DNA of 64,000 bases from assembly GCF_004295345.1 (NCBI RefSeq), contig NZ_CP036200.1:2490001-2554000 (forward strand). The letters run 5' to 3'. The position numbers and the translations under genes are program-made. Below are positions 54,803-63,389 of the stretch, in pieces. How positions within the stretch are numbered: position 1 is the stretch's first letter; each line of letters starts with the position of its first letter. The stretch is from Shewanella maritima. Lineage in GTDB: Bacteria > Pseudomonadota > Gammaproteobacteria > Enterobacterales > Shewanellaceae. The notes beneath the pieces are model-generated. The model did no database searches, was not told where the DNA came from, and was given only the letters and a program-made list of their open reading frames with translations.

Positions 54803-55175
54803 AAAAAAAAGGTGGCTGTAAACAGCCACCTTACGGTCGGTACAAGTAGTACCTTATTCTGATTCCAAGTTTCCGTACTTGCTATGCGACTTTCCCGGTC
54901 GGATCCTTCTTTTTTTTAGCGCTTTCCGTGCTATTAGTTAGTTATCGGTCTTCTTTGACGCTTTATTAATGTCTGTTGCCTTCCTGACCACAGTTTCCGT
55001 AGATGGTCTCAATGACTCATCACTATCCAAGTGTCTCCATGACGTAAGTAAACCATCCGTGTATCAAGATCTTCCAGTGATAACAAGCATCCAGCGAGTG
55101 CATCCTCAGCGTTAGCATCCAATGCTGCAATTTGAATCCTTCAAACTGCTATCCGTTAGGCTTATCACCTCTGTT
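54803..55175 (-). ncRNA. csrC: CsrB/CsrC-family CsrA-sequestering small RNA
   Basis: On the minus strand this stretch holds 16 GGA motifs (TCC on the plus strand from 55154 down to 54864), many in hairpin loops such as CACTTGGATAGTG, AAGTACGGAAACTT and GACCGGGAAAGTC. It ends in a strong terminator, GGTGGCTG-TTTA-CAGCCACC plus eight T. This is the layout of CsrB/CsrC, which binds many CsrA dimers and so relieves CsrA repression. It sits between yihI and engB, as csrC does in E. coli. A TGTAAG half site for a UvrY/GacA-type activator lies near 55227. The 5' end is approximate. Confidence 0.85.
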
Positions 55176-55485
55176 GCGTAAGAAAGTGCTAAAAAGCGAG
55201 GCGACCAAGATTAGTCTATGTCTTACAATTTCTAATGACCGGGATTTCAAGGTGAAATCGCTACTCGTTATTATTATTAGTGAGTGGTCTTAATTATATT
55301 ATTGTTATTAGTTGACTTTATTCTTATATCTTAAATGTTAAGTAGCCGAAATCTGTCTAATAGCGTTTATTTTTATTGGATAAACAGTTGGGTTCATTTC
55401 GGTACGGGGCTATTTAACCCCAAAAGCGTGATTGATGTCAAGAAAGAATCTTTAGCACTTGACGTAAACGTCAACTTGCTGTCAA
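55176..55485. other. AT-rich region upstream of csrC
   Basis: There is no gene here. It is expected to hold the csrC promoter and activator sites. A TTGACA hexamer on the minus strand (55441-55436), about 17 bases before a weak -10, points towards csrC. An inverted repeat TTGACGT-AA-ACGTCAA lies at 55460-55475 and a GGGG/CCCC hairpin at 55406-55421. Confidence 0.4.
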
Positions 55486-55515
55486 AAAGAAAGGGCAATT
55501 AATGCCCTTTCTTGT
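55486..55515 (-). terminator. Terminator after cytochrome c4
   Basis: AAGAAAGGGC and GCCCTTTCTT pair on the minus strand around ATTAATT-like loop bases and are followed by TTTTT. It lies about 25 bases after the cytochrome stop. Confidence 0.85.
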
Positions 55516-55538
55516 TTGGATTCTATACCTAGATGTAG

Positions 55539-56162
55539 CTACTTAATGCTTGATATATATTTAGATAATGCTTCGATATCAGCGTCAGATAACTTTTTAC
55601 TTACATCTTGCATCATGCCGTTTAAGTCGTTGTTACGATTTGTATCGCGGAACTTCGTTAGCTGAATTTTTAAATAATTAGCATGTTGACCGCTCACTTT
55701 TGGGAAGCCTGCAGCTTCAGTTCCGTTGCCGTCAGGGCCGTGACATGCGATACAAGCAGTGATGCCGCGAGCTGCATCGCCTGTTTTGTATAGTGATGCG
55801 CCTAATGCTGGTACATCTGCAACGTCAACAGTAGATTGAGTTTGACTAGCGTAAAATGCTGCCAGGTCGGCAATATCTTGCTCGGTTAATGTCATTGTCA
55901 TACCGCCCATTACTGGGTCCATACGACCTTCTTTACCGCCTGTTTTCATTGCTGCTTGAAAATCAGTTAATTGCTTTGCTAGGTAATTAGCATGTTGACC
56001 AGCGATTTTTGGATACATATCGATCATGCTGTTGCCGTCAGGCCCGTGACAGGCGGCACAAAGTGCTGATTTAGCTTGGCCAGCTTCAGCATTACCTTCT
56101 ACAGCCATAGCAGGTGATGACATGGTGGCGAGTACAGACAGCGCAAGAGCTAACTTTTTCAT
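55539..56162 (-). CDS. Cytochrome c4 (diheme, periplasmic)
   Basis: The 207-residue protein has a signal peptide (about 1-20, ending SSPAMA) and two c-type heme sites: Cys35-x2-Cys38-His39 (CAACHG) and Cys137-x2-Cys140-His141 (CIACHG), one in each half. Repeated PKIAGQHANYL and PKVSGQHANYL segments show the tandem duplication of the fold. Cytochrome c4 carries electrons to terminal oxidases in the periplasm. It is divergent from engB. Confidence 0.95.
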   Translation of the reverse strand: MKKLALALSVLATMSSPAMAVEGNAEAGQAKSALCAACHGPDGNSMIDMYPKIAGQHANYLAKQLTDFQAAMKTGGKEGRMDPVMGGMTMTLTEQDIADLAAFYASQTQSTVDVADVPALGASLYKTGDAARGITACIACHGPDGNGTEAAGFPKVSGQHANYLKIQLTKFRDTNRNNDLNGMMQDVSKKLSDADIEALSKYISSIK

Positions 56163-56417
56163 GGCGTTCCAACTTCTTGTTAATTTATTGTCCTGAGCTT
56201 ACATGGTTAAGCTGTAAGCGTGGTAAAATAGTCGTCCCAAGCCATTCATCCTCAAAGCGCTGTATTGGCGCAATGCCAAACAGTAACGCACACATTATTG
56301 TAGCTTGGGGTTATAATGTGATCAGGCTAATATTTTACACGAAAATGTGGAAAAGACAGCATTTGTTAAACATTTATACATATATAGCTATTTTTTGTAA
56401 TTTAACTGGAGCAAACA

Positions 56418-57068
56418 GTGTCAGAATCTCGTATTGACTTTCGCCAAGCAAAATTTTTAATTAGTGCCCCAGATATCGCCCATTTAGACGAATATTTGCC
56501 GGGTGATGTAGGTGTTGAGATTGCGTTTGCAGGTCGTTCAAATGCGGGTAAATCAAGTGCATTGAATGCCTTAACTGAGCAGAAAAACTTAGCTCGCACC
56601 AGTAAAACGCCTGGTCGTACTCAGTTGATTAATGTGTTTGCTTTAGACGATGACCGCCGTTTGGTTGATTTACCGGGATATGGATTTGCAAAAGTACCAC
56701 TTGCGATGAAAAAGAAGTGGCAAGCGGCATTAGGTGAATATTTACAGAAGCGTCGATGCTTAAGTGGTGTAGTGGTATTAATGGATATTCGCCATCCACT
56801 CAAAGACTTAGACATGCAAATGATTGAGTGGGCAGTGGCGAGTGAAATTCCTGTTTTAGCCTTGCTAACTAAATCAGATAAATTGGCGCAAAGTGCCAAG
56901 ATGAAAGCGGTAAACAAGGTGCGTAAAGAACTGGCTGATTTTGGCGATTGGGTGAAGGTGGAGCCGTTTTCATCAACTAAAGGAACAGGTAAACCTAAAG
57001 TGCTAGGCATTTTAAATCAGTGGTGTCACCCAGATTGGTTGCTGGAGCAAACGCAAGAACAAGAGTAA
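56418..57068 (+). CDS. engB: Ribosome biogenesis GTPase EngB (YihA)
   Basis: The 216-residue GTPase acts in large-subunit assembly. G1 is [10 protein letters not shown]3 is DLPGYGFA and G4 is TKSDKL. The [14 protein letters not shown] segment holds the switch threonine. The start at 56418 is a GTG (reading MSESRIDF), and no clear ribosome binding site decides it. It converges on spf and polA, the same arrangement as E. coli yihA. A terminator follows. Confidence 0.95.
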   Translation: MSESRIDFRQAKFLISAPDIAHLDEYLPGDVGVEIAFAGRSNAGKSSALNALTEQKNLARTSKTPGRTQLINVFALDDDRRLVDLPGYGFAKVPLAMKKKWQAALGEYLQKRRCLSGVVVLMDIRHPLKDLDMQMIEWAVASEIPVLALLTKSDKLAQSAKMKAVNKVRKELADFGDWVKVEPFSSTKGTGKPKVLGILNQWCHPDWLLEQTQEQE

Positions 57069-57090
57069 TGAGCTTGTTTAGATAAACAAA

Positions 57091-57118
57091 GAGGCTGACC
57101 ATAAGGTTGGCCTTTTTG
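57091..57118 (+). terminator. Terminator after engB
   Basis: AGGCTGACC and GGTTGGCCT pair over nine bases, with two G-T pairs, around ATAA, followed by TTTTT. Confidence 0.8.
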
Positions 57119-57423
57119 TTTTCGGCCCTAAACCATCCCCCGACTTCAGTAGGTGGTTATCATTCGATTTGGCTTTGTCTGTAAATTCTAGCTTTTTCCA
57201 TATCTGGCAGCTTTGATTATTTGCTCACGTCGCAATGACATTTAAAGCACGCAGCAAGCACATCCCCCCTCTTTATTTCACAAGAATGCTCGACGAAAAC
57301 ATCCATGTTTTCAACAGCTTTAAACGTCACCACAAGTATAGATCATGAAGGTTAGTCAGAAGAGGCTGTACCAAGTTAGGCGGTGGTAATGAAATCTAGC
57401 GTAGGCAAGCATGAATTTCAGGC
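57119..57423. other. Intergenic stretch between engB and the candidate small RNA
   Basis: I see no gene, repeat or clear regulatory site here. Confidence 0.4.
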
Positions 57424-57534
57424 AAAAAAAACCGACAACCATAGGCTAGGCTGTCGGCAAATAAAAATTAGCTCTTTTGGGGAGAAGCTAAAATTCAACA
57501 AGACTCAAGTGCCACCATAGTGGTGACCCTCAAC
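57424..57534 (-). ncRNA. Candidate small RNA downstream of Spot 42
   Basis: The minus strand carries a TATTCT -10 hexamer (57546-57541), the same as the one used by spf. A transcript would start near G57534 and run 111 bases. It would fold into CCAC/GTGG and TTAGCT/AGCTAA hairpins and end in a terminator, CCGACA/TGTCGG plus eight T. No open frame with a ribosome binding site fits. I know of a second sRNA near spf in Aliivibrio, but cannot say whether this is the same. It is prediction only. Confidence 0.55.
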
Positions 57535-57760
57535 GACTATAGAATACTCGTTTGCTAATCTTATTTAAAGTATTTGCTCTAATTTTTTAACTTATGATTG
57601 AGATTAATCGTTTCTATTGAGGAAATGAGTCAGTTTCTCGAGCGGTGATTACTGTTTTTTAAGTGCGAAGTTTTGCTAATTTGCCAAGGTTTTCTTAATA
57701 GTTGGCTAGATTAAGAAAGGGTGGCTTGGGTGAATAGATTGCTAGCTGAAAAAAGACATA

Positions 57761-57863
57761 AAAAAACCCCAGCAACTTACATTGCTGAGGTGCCTAATTT
57801 GGCGCACTATTGCTAGTGAAATAAAGGTTTTTAAGATTGAACATCTTAACCTCTGTACCCTAC
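57761..57863 (-). ncRNA. spf: Spot 42 small RNA
   Basis: The minus strand begins GTAGGGTACAGAGGT, as in E. coli Spot 42, and continues with AAGATGTTCAATCTT. It ends with a terminator in which CCTCAGCAA pairs with TTGCTGGGG, followed by seven T. It lies between polA and engB, its conserved place. Spot 42 base-pairs with catabolic mRNAs through Hfq. A CRP-like site upstream suggests glucose/cAMP control, as in E. coli. The 5' end is set by the conserved start. Confidence 0.93.
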
Positions 57864-57926
57864 GCAGAGAATATTACTTTATTTATTCTTAAATAGAAAA
57901 CAGTATTTTTGTTTTGTGATGAATAA

Positions 57927-57942
57927 TGTGATTTTTCGCACA
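57927..57942. promoter_or_regulatory. CRP-like site upstream of spf
   Basis: TGTGATTTTTCGCACA matches TGTGA-N6-TCACA in nine of ten positions, about 70 bases before the spf start. In E. coli CRP represses spf, which fits. Confidence 0.65.
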
Positions 57943-57983
57943 AAAGGTGGTCATTTTTTGCACTTTAAGTTGTTTAAAGCATA

Positions 57984-58008
57984 AAAAAGCACGCATGAGC
58001 GTGCTTTT
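57984..58008 (-). terminator. Terminator after polA
   Basis: AAAAGCACGC and GCGTGCTTTT form a 10-base stem around ATGA; on the minus strand T residues follow. It separates polA from the spf promoter. Confidence 0.85.
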
Positions 58009-58073
58009 GTAGATAAGCTGTTTTCTATTTAAAGCTAATAATACACTTTGTACTTAGAATTTGTTGCTGACAA

Positions 58074-60830
58074 TTAGTGAGCTTGCTGCCAGTTGTCACC
58101 AATACCAGCTTCGGCTAGCAATGTAACATCCAAGCTCGCGGCTGCGGCCATTAGCTCACAAACCTTAGCTTGTAGGCTGTCAGCTTTGTCTGCATCGACT
58201 TCAAATACCAGCTCATCGTGAACTTGCATTAGCATGGTGATCTCGCCGCTGGTGTCTTGTTCAATCCAGTTAGCTACGCTAATCATTGCCTTTTTAATAA
58301 TGTCAGCAGCTGTACCTTGCATTGGCGCGTTAATCGCAGCGCGCTCTGCGGCCTGACGGCGCATTGCATTGCGATCTTTAATATCAGGTAGATACAAGCG
58401 GCGGCCAAACAAGGTTGATACATAGCCAAGCTCAGCAGCTTCAGCGCGAGTGTCTTCCATGTACTTTAGTACACCTGGGTAGCGCGCAAAGTAGGTGTCG
58501 ATGTACGACTGAGCTTCTGCGCGAGCAATATCAAGCTGCTTGGCCAAGCCAAAGGCAGACATGCCGTAAATCAAACCAAAGTTAACCGCTTTAGCGCGGC
58601 GGCGTTGCTCACTAGTCACTTCTTCAAAGTGAACGCCAAATACTTCCGCAGCGGTCGCGCGGTGAATGTCTTTCCCTTCAGCAAAGGCGCTAAGTAGGCC
58701 TTTGTCTTGCGATAGGTGCGCCATAATACGCAGTTCAATTTGCGAGTAGTCGGCGGCCAGAATCTTTTTACCTTCAGGTGCAACAAATGCCTGGCGAATA
58801 CGGCGACCTTCTTCGGTGCGAATTGGAATATTCTGCAGGTTTGGCTCACTTGATGACAAACGACCTGTAGCCGCATTGGCTTGGTGGTAACTGGTATGTA
58901 CGCGGCCAGTAACAGGGTTGACCATTAACGGTAGCTTGTCGGTATAGGTGCTTTTTAGCTTAGATAAACTGCGGTGCTCGAGAATGATCTTTGGCAGCGG
59001 GTAATCGAGTGCTAACTCAACTAACACTTCTTCTGAAGTTGATGGTGCACCTTTAGGGGTTTTCTTGATAATCGGGTAGCCAAGCTTTTCAAAGAACAAG
59101 CCTTGTAATTGCTTAGGTGATGCTAGATTGAACTTCTCGCCTGCAATCTCATAAGCCTTTTGCTCTAATTCATCTAGCTTTTGCGCAAGCTCCTGACTGT
59201 GCTGACTTAGCAACATAGAGTCGATGTAAACGCCATTACGCTCAATATCTGACAAAATGTTAATCAGTGGCAATTCAAGCTCGGTAAACACCTTGGCAAG
59301 CTCGCCTTGTTTCTCAAGACGTGGCCACAGGTGTTGATGCAAACGCAGGGTAATGTCAGCATCTTCGGCTGCGTATGGGCCAGCAGTTTCCAAGTCGATT
59401 TGATTAAAGGTAAGCTGCTTCGCACCTTTACCGGCAATCTGCTCAAAGCTAATGTTTTTATGCCCTAGATATTTAAGTGCTAAACCATCCATATCGTGAC
59501 GCGATGCTACAGAATTAAATACGTACGACTCCAACATGGTATCGAATTGGATACCTTTAAGCTTCACGCCTTGATTGGCAAGAATACTGATGTCGTATTT
59601 AAGGTTTTGGCCTACTTTAGCTGGTTTGTCAGCCTCTAAAATAGGGCGCAATTTATCAAGCACTAGCTGCTTGCTTAACTGCTCTGGCGCGCCTGCGTAG
59701 TCGTGGCCGACTGGTACATAGGCTGCTTTGCCAGCTTCTACGGCAAACGATAATCCCACTAGCTCAGCTTCCATATAATTGAGGCTAGTGGTTTCAGTAT
59801 CTATAGCCATTAGCTCTGCCTGGGTTAATTTTTCAATCCAGGCATCAAGCTCTGCTTCAGTAACAATGGTTTGGTACTCAGTTTCTATATCTGCCTTTGC
59901 ACTTGGGGCTTCTTCTGACTCAGTTGCAGTCGTTGCAGCGCCAGATTTGTTGTCTAATACTTCTGCTAACCAGCGCTTGAACTCCATCTCGCCATAACAA
60001 GCCACTAGCTCGTCACGGTTTTGTGGTTGGATTTCTAGTTGCTGCCAGGTTTGTTCTAGCTCTACATCGAGTTTAATGGTAGCAAGCTGGTACGACAGTT
60101 TGAGCAGCTCGGCGTTGTCGTTGATTTTCTTTGGCATCGATTTAGCACCACGGAAACCGGCATCGACAACGGCATCAGGGTTAGCCAGCAGGGTATCGAC
60201 ACTGCCAACGCTAGTCAGCATGGCAAGAGCGGTTTTCTCGCCCACACCCGGCAGGCCAGGAATGTTGTCAGCTTTGTCGCCCATTAAGGCTAGGTAATCG
60301 ATGATTAACTCAGGGCCAACACCAAACTTGGTGGTTACCTCTTCAGGACCCATAATGGTGTCGGTCATGGTGTTAATTAGGGTGACATTGTCGTCAACCA
60401 ATTGCGCCATGTCTTTATCGCCAGTGCTTATTAGTGTTGCACGGCCGTCTGCACTTGCTTGACGAGCAAGGGTGCCGATAACGTCATCTGCTTCAACGCC
60501 TTCAATGGCAATCAGAGGCAAACCTAGCGCACGGATAATGCGGTGTAGCGGCGCAATTTGGCTACGCAGATCATCTGGCATAGGTGGGCGCTGGGCTTTG
60601 TATTCGCTGTACATGTCGTTACGGAAAGTCTTACCCTTAGCGTCAAATACCACAGCGACATGACTTGGGTTGTAACGAGAAAGTAGGCTTCTAAGCATGT
60701 TGACAACGCCATATACGGCACCGGTTGCTTCACCCTTAGAGTTGGTTAAATGTGGCGGTGCATAATAAGCACGGTAAAGGTATGAAGAGCCGTCGATTAG
60801 TACCAGTGGGTTGTTTGGGATCGTTGCCAT
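58074..60830 (-). CDS. polA: DNA polymerase I
   Basis: The 918-residue polymerase has three domains: a 5' nuclease (about 1-290, with [16 protein letters not shown]), a 3'-5' exonuclease (about 320-510, with the DTE of AIDTETTSL, so proofreading is intact) and a polymerase (about 520-918, motif [10 protein letters not shown], motif [10 protein letters not shown]). It fills gaps in repair and removes Okazaki primers. The ATG at 60830 is used; the frame extends to a TTG at 60854 but lacks a ribosome binding site. Spot 42 lies downstream. Confidence 0.97.
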   Translation of the reverse strand: MATIPNNPLVLIDGSSYLYRAYYAPPHLTNSKGEATGAVYGVVNMLRSLLSRYNPSHVAVVFDAKGKTFRNDMYSEYKAQRPPMPDDLRSQIAPLHRIIRALGLPLIAIEGVEADDVIGTLARQASADGRATLISTGDKDMAQLVDDNVTLINTMTDTIMGPEEVTTKFGVGPELIIDYLALMGDKADNIPGLPGVGEKTALAMLTSVGSVDTLLANPDAVVDAGFRGAKSMPKKINDNAELLKLSYQLATIKLDVELEQTWQQLEIQPQNRDELVACYGEMEFKRWLAEVLDNKSGAATTATESEEAPSAKADIETEYQTIVTEAELDAWIEKLTQAELMAIDTETTSLNYMEAELVGLSFAVEAGKAAYVPVGHDYAGAPEQLSKQLVLDKLRPILEADKPAKVGQNLKYDISILANQGVKLKGIQFDTMLESYVFNSVASRHDMDGLALKYLGHKNISFEQIAGKGAKQLTFNQIDLETAGPYAAEDADITLRLHQHLWPRLEKQGELAKVFTELELPLINILSDIERNGVYIDSMLLSQHSQELAQKLDELEQKAYEIAGEKFNLASPKQLQGLFFEKLGYPIIKKTPKGAPSTSEEVLVELALDYPLPKIILEHRSLSKLKSTYTDKLPLMVNPVTGRVHTSYHQANAATGRLSSSEPNLQNIPIRTEEGRRIRQAFVAPEGKKILAADYSQIELRIMAHLSQDKGLLSAFAEGKDIHRATAAEVFGVHFEEVTSEQRRRAKAVNFGLIYGMSAFGLAKQLDIARAEAQSYIDTYFARYPGVLKYMEDTRAEAAELGYVSTLFGRRLYLPDIKDRNAMRRQAAERAAINAPMQGTAADIIKKAMISVANWIEQDTSGEITMLMQVHDELVFEVDADKADSLQAKVCELMAAAASLDVTLLAEAGIGDNWQQAH

Positions 60831-61500
60831 AATGGGTCTTTCATCGTCATTCAAAAGAGGTGCTATAGGATGACATTATCGCTTTGATTGCTCAACCTTG
60901 ATTCGCCGTTGTAGGCCTGTGGAAATGCATGCGTATAGGATGAGATTTAGCGGTATGAGCTAGGTTAGATAATGGTGGCAGTTGCTTGTTGATGAAAACT
61001 GATCTGATCCGATCGTTATGTGGGTGATCCTATTGATAATAGTAAGATCTCAGGCACAGTAAGTTGACCAACAGCCTGTGGATAAGTCTGTTAGTTAAAA
61101 CCTGTTAGTAGAAATTACTTTTTCGACATAGTGCAAGCGCAAAAGTATAAATCACTGTTTTTTATTGTATTTTTAAAATAATGTGAGCTGAGTGATGATC
61201 TTTGAAAAAAAATAATATATGTGGACTTTTTCAAAGTAATCAGATATGACACAAACATAGAACGGCGATCGGTGTGATTGTTATCCCTAACAAAAGTTGG
61301 TCAAATTTTGCAAGACTTAATCGAAATGAGTTGCAAAATATTGTCACTTCCCTGAGGTAACAGAGAGTCGATCTCACTGTTGATTTTTTCGTCACATTAT
61401 TTCGAGCAACTAAGTTAGCATGATTGGTTCTCAGATCAATAGTTTTGTTTGTTTTTTGTTAAATTAATTTTTGAGCTCAAAAAGGATATGGAGTAACAGC
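60831..61500. other. Long divergent intergenic region between polA and elbB
   Basis: There is no gene. It is AT-rich, especially 61180-61470, and must hold both divergent promoters. One perfect DnaA box (TGTGGATAA, 61077-61085) is present, but no cluster of boxes, so there is no sign of a replication origin. Nothing else is recognisable. Confidence 0.4.
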
Positions 61501-62154
61501 ATGAAAAAGGTAGCAGTTTTACTAAGTGGTAGCGGTGTTTTTGATGGGGCAGAAATTCATGAAAGCGTTCTGACGCTACTGGCAGTGGTTAAAGCTGGCG
61601 CAAGTTATCAGTGTTTTGCCCCTGACATTGCTCAGCTACACGTAGTGAATCATTTAACCGGCGAGGTTGATGAAGGCGCTTCACGTAACGTGCTAGTTGA
61701 GGCTGCTCGCATTGCTCGTGGTGAAATTAAAGATGTGACTAACCTAGAGCTTGAAGAGTTCGATGCACTGATTGTGCCTGGCGGCTTTGGCGCAGCGAAA
61801 AACCTATGTAACTTTGCCTTAAACGGCAAAGACTGCACGATCGCTCCACAAGTGGAGCAGTTTATTCGAGAGTTTGCTTTAGCTAGCAAACCTGTAGGCA
61901 TGATGTGTATTGCGCCAGTAATGGTGCCACTTATTTACGGTGAGAATGTGCAAGCAACCATAGGTACAGATATTGATACTGCCGCTGCTGTGAATCAAAT
62001 GGGCGCGACACATGTGGATGCAAACGTTGATGAGATTGTTGTGGATGAAGCAAACAAGTTAGTGACAACACCTGCCTACATGTTGGCGACTAATATAGCC
62101 GAGGCGAATGAGGGAATCGAAAAATTAGTCAAACAAGTGATCAGCATGGCTTAG
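61501..62154 (+). CDS. elbB: Isoprenoid biosynthesis glyoxalase ElbB (DJ-1/PfpI superfamily)
   Basis: The 217-residue protein of the DJ-1/PfpI superfamily has the nucleophile cysteine in GMMCIAP and family blocks VLLSGSGVFDGAEIHE and IVPGGFGAAKNL. E. coli ElbB has glyoxalase activity and affects isoprenoid synthesis. The ATG at 61501 follows GGAGTAAC; the frame opens at 61471. Length equals that of E. coli ElbB. A terminator follows at 62178. Confidence 0.94.
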   Translation: MKKVAVLLSGSGVFDGAEIHESVLTLLAVVKAGASYQCFAPDIAQLHVVNHLTGEVDEGASRNVLVEAARIARGEIKDVTNLELEEFDALIVPGGFGAAKNLCNFALNGKDCTIAPQVEQFIREFALASKPVGMMCIAPVMVPLIYGENVQATIGTDIDTAAAVNQMGATHVDANVDEIVVDEANKLVTTPAYMLATNIAEANEGIEKLVKQVISMA

Positions 62155-62177
62155 TTAGTTTGATGCTTTAAGCTGTC

Positions 62178-62215
62178 AAAAATGCGGCAGGAGTTACTCC
62201 CTAGCCGCATTTTTA
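62178..62215 (+). terminator. Terminator after elbB
   Basis: AAAATGCGGC and GCCGCATTTT form a 10-base stem with an inner GGAG/CTCC pairing, followed by T residues. Confidence 0.9.
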
Positions 62216-62242
62216 TTGGTTTAGCGTTAGTGAAACAGAACG

Positions 62243-63256
62243 CTAGTTGTCACCATATAAAGCATTGATTTTTTCAGCGGCTTTAGTGCCTGCAAGTTTA
62301 GTGTCGACTAAAGCTAGGTTCGCCCCAGTACTCTTACCCATAGGCGGTGAAAATGACAGGCGCTTGTAGTCGTCACTTAAAGTTTGCCAACGGATCTTAT
62401 CGTCACGAGACTCATGGGGATAGAAGCCAACCGTAATCGCATTGTGTAGACTCGCAACGTGCAGTGGCCCAGTTGAGCCAGCAATCATCACATCGGCGGC
62501 GACCAGTGAGCGTGAGAATTCGGCGATATCTTTAATGGGTTTAGCTGGTAAGGCATCATGCTGCTTGTCTTGCAGTTGCTTGGCTACGGTATCAGCAAGT
62601 TGCTCTTCGCCTGGGCCAAATGTGACTACAAATTTGAGTTTGTGTTGGCATTTTTGCGCTAGATTGTCGGCAATGTCGACAAACTGAGCGGGCGATAATG
62701 AGCCTTCTGAGCCGCCACTTCCTGGGTGGATAAATACCATCAGTTCATAATTGGTTTTGCCATAGAATTCTTGCCACTGCGGCTTTTGCTCAGCGATATC
62801 CCACAGCCTTTGGTGGATGTCGGCAGGCGGGATATGGTGCTTACATAAGAAGTACTCAATATGATCAGTACAGTAGCGCCATTCTGGTTTTAGGCAGGCA
62901 CTGCGATTTAATGGTGCTCTGTGGGTATAAAGGTACTGAAACCACTTGCGACGTTGGCCTAGGCGGTAAGGAATATTCGCTTGCTTAACAACTTGCGCCA
63001 TATGCTTATGGCTATGCATGATCAAAGCTGCTTGATAGTTTCTTTGTTTAATCGTATCAACTAGTTGAGGGTCGTCTTTACGGTAAATCAACAGGTTGTC
63101 TATAAAATCAAACTGCTTAGCCAATGGCTCAATAATCGGCGACACAATAACGTCAATTTGCGCATCAGGAAGTGAGCGTTTTAATAATGAAATAGCTGGT
63201 AATGAGTGACAAAAATCGCCCAATTTATCTACCCTGACTACGAGAATACGTTCCAT
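62243..63256 (-). CDS. Family 9 glycosyltransferase (heptosyltransferase-like)
   Basis: The 337-residue protein belongs to the GT9 group, which adds heptose to the lipopolysaccharide core. The N-terminal block RILVVRVDKLGDFCHSLPAI is typical. The acceptor/donor block HPGSGGSEGSLSPAQF and the late MIAGSTGPLHVASL are also present. WaaF- and WaaQ-type enzymes share these, so the exact sugar position cannot be given. It probably acts at the inner face of the inner membrane on core oligosaccharide. Confidence 0.87.
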   Translation of the reverse strand: MERILVVRVDKLGDFCHSLPAISLLKRSLPDAQIDVIVSPIIEPLAKQFDFIDNLLIYRKDDPQLVDTIKQRNYQAALIMHSHKHMAQVVKQANIPYRLGQRRKWFQYLYTHRAPLNRSACLKPEWRYCTDHIEYFLCKHHIPPADIHQRLWDIAEQKPQWQEFYGKTNYELMVFIHPGSGGSEGSLSPAQFVDIADNLAQKCQHKLKFVVTFGPGEEQLADTVAKQLQDKQHDALPAKPIKDIAEFSRSLVAADVMIAGSTGPLHVASLHNAITVGFYPHESRDDKIRWQTLSDDYKRLSFSPPMGKSTGANLALVDTKLAGTKAAEKINALYGDN

Positions 63257-63389
63257 ATTTCAGATGCCTCAAATTAAAAAACTCTTTATACCTTGCTCTA
63301 GGTATTTACACAATTAGCCTGGGGCTATTGTTGCCATAATCGTGTGCTATACGGGCGATTTCGCCATGTTTTGGTTAATCGCTGTGTTG

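Noticed and set aside
56114..56437. 107-residue frame on the plus strand between cytochrome c4 and engB
   Set aside because: It overlaps both the cytochrome signal region and the engB start, and has no family or ribosome binding site.
61077..61085. Replication origin near polA
   Set aside because: Only one DnaA box is present; no box cluster, no AT-rich 13-mers and no dnaA or mnmG gene.
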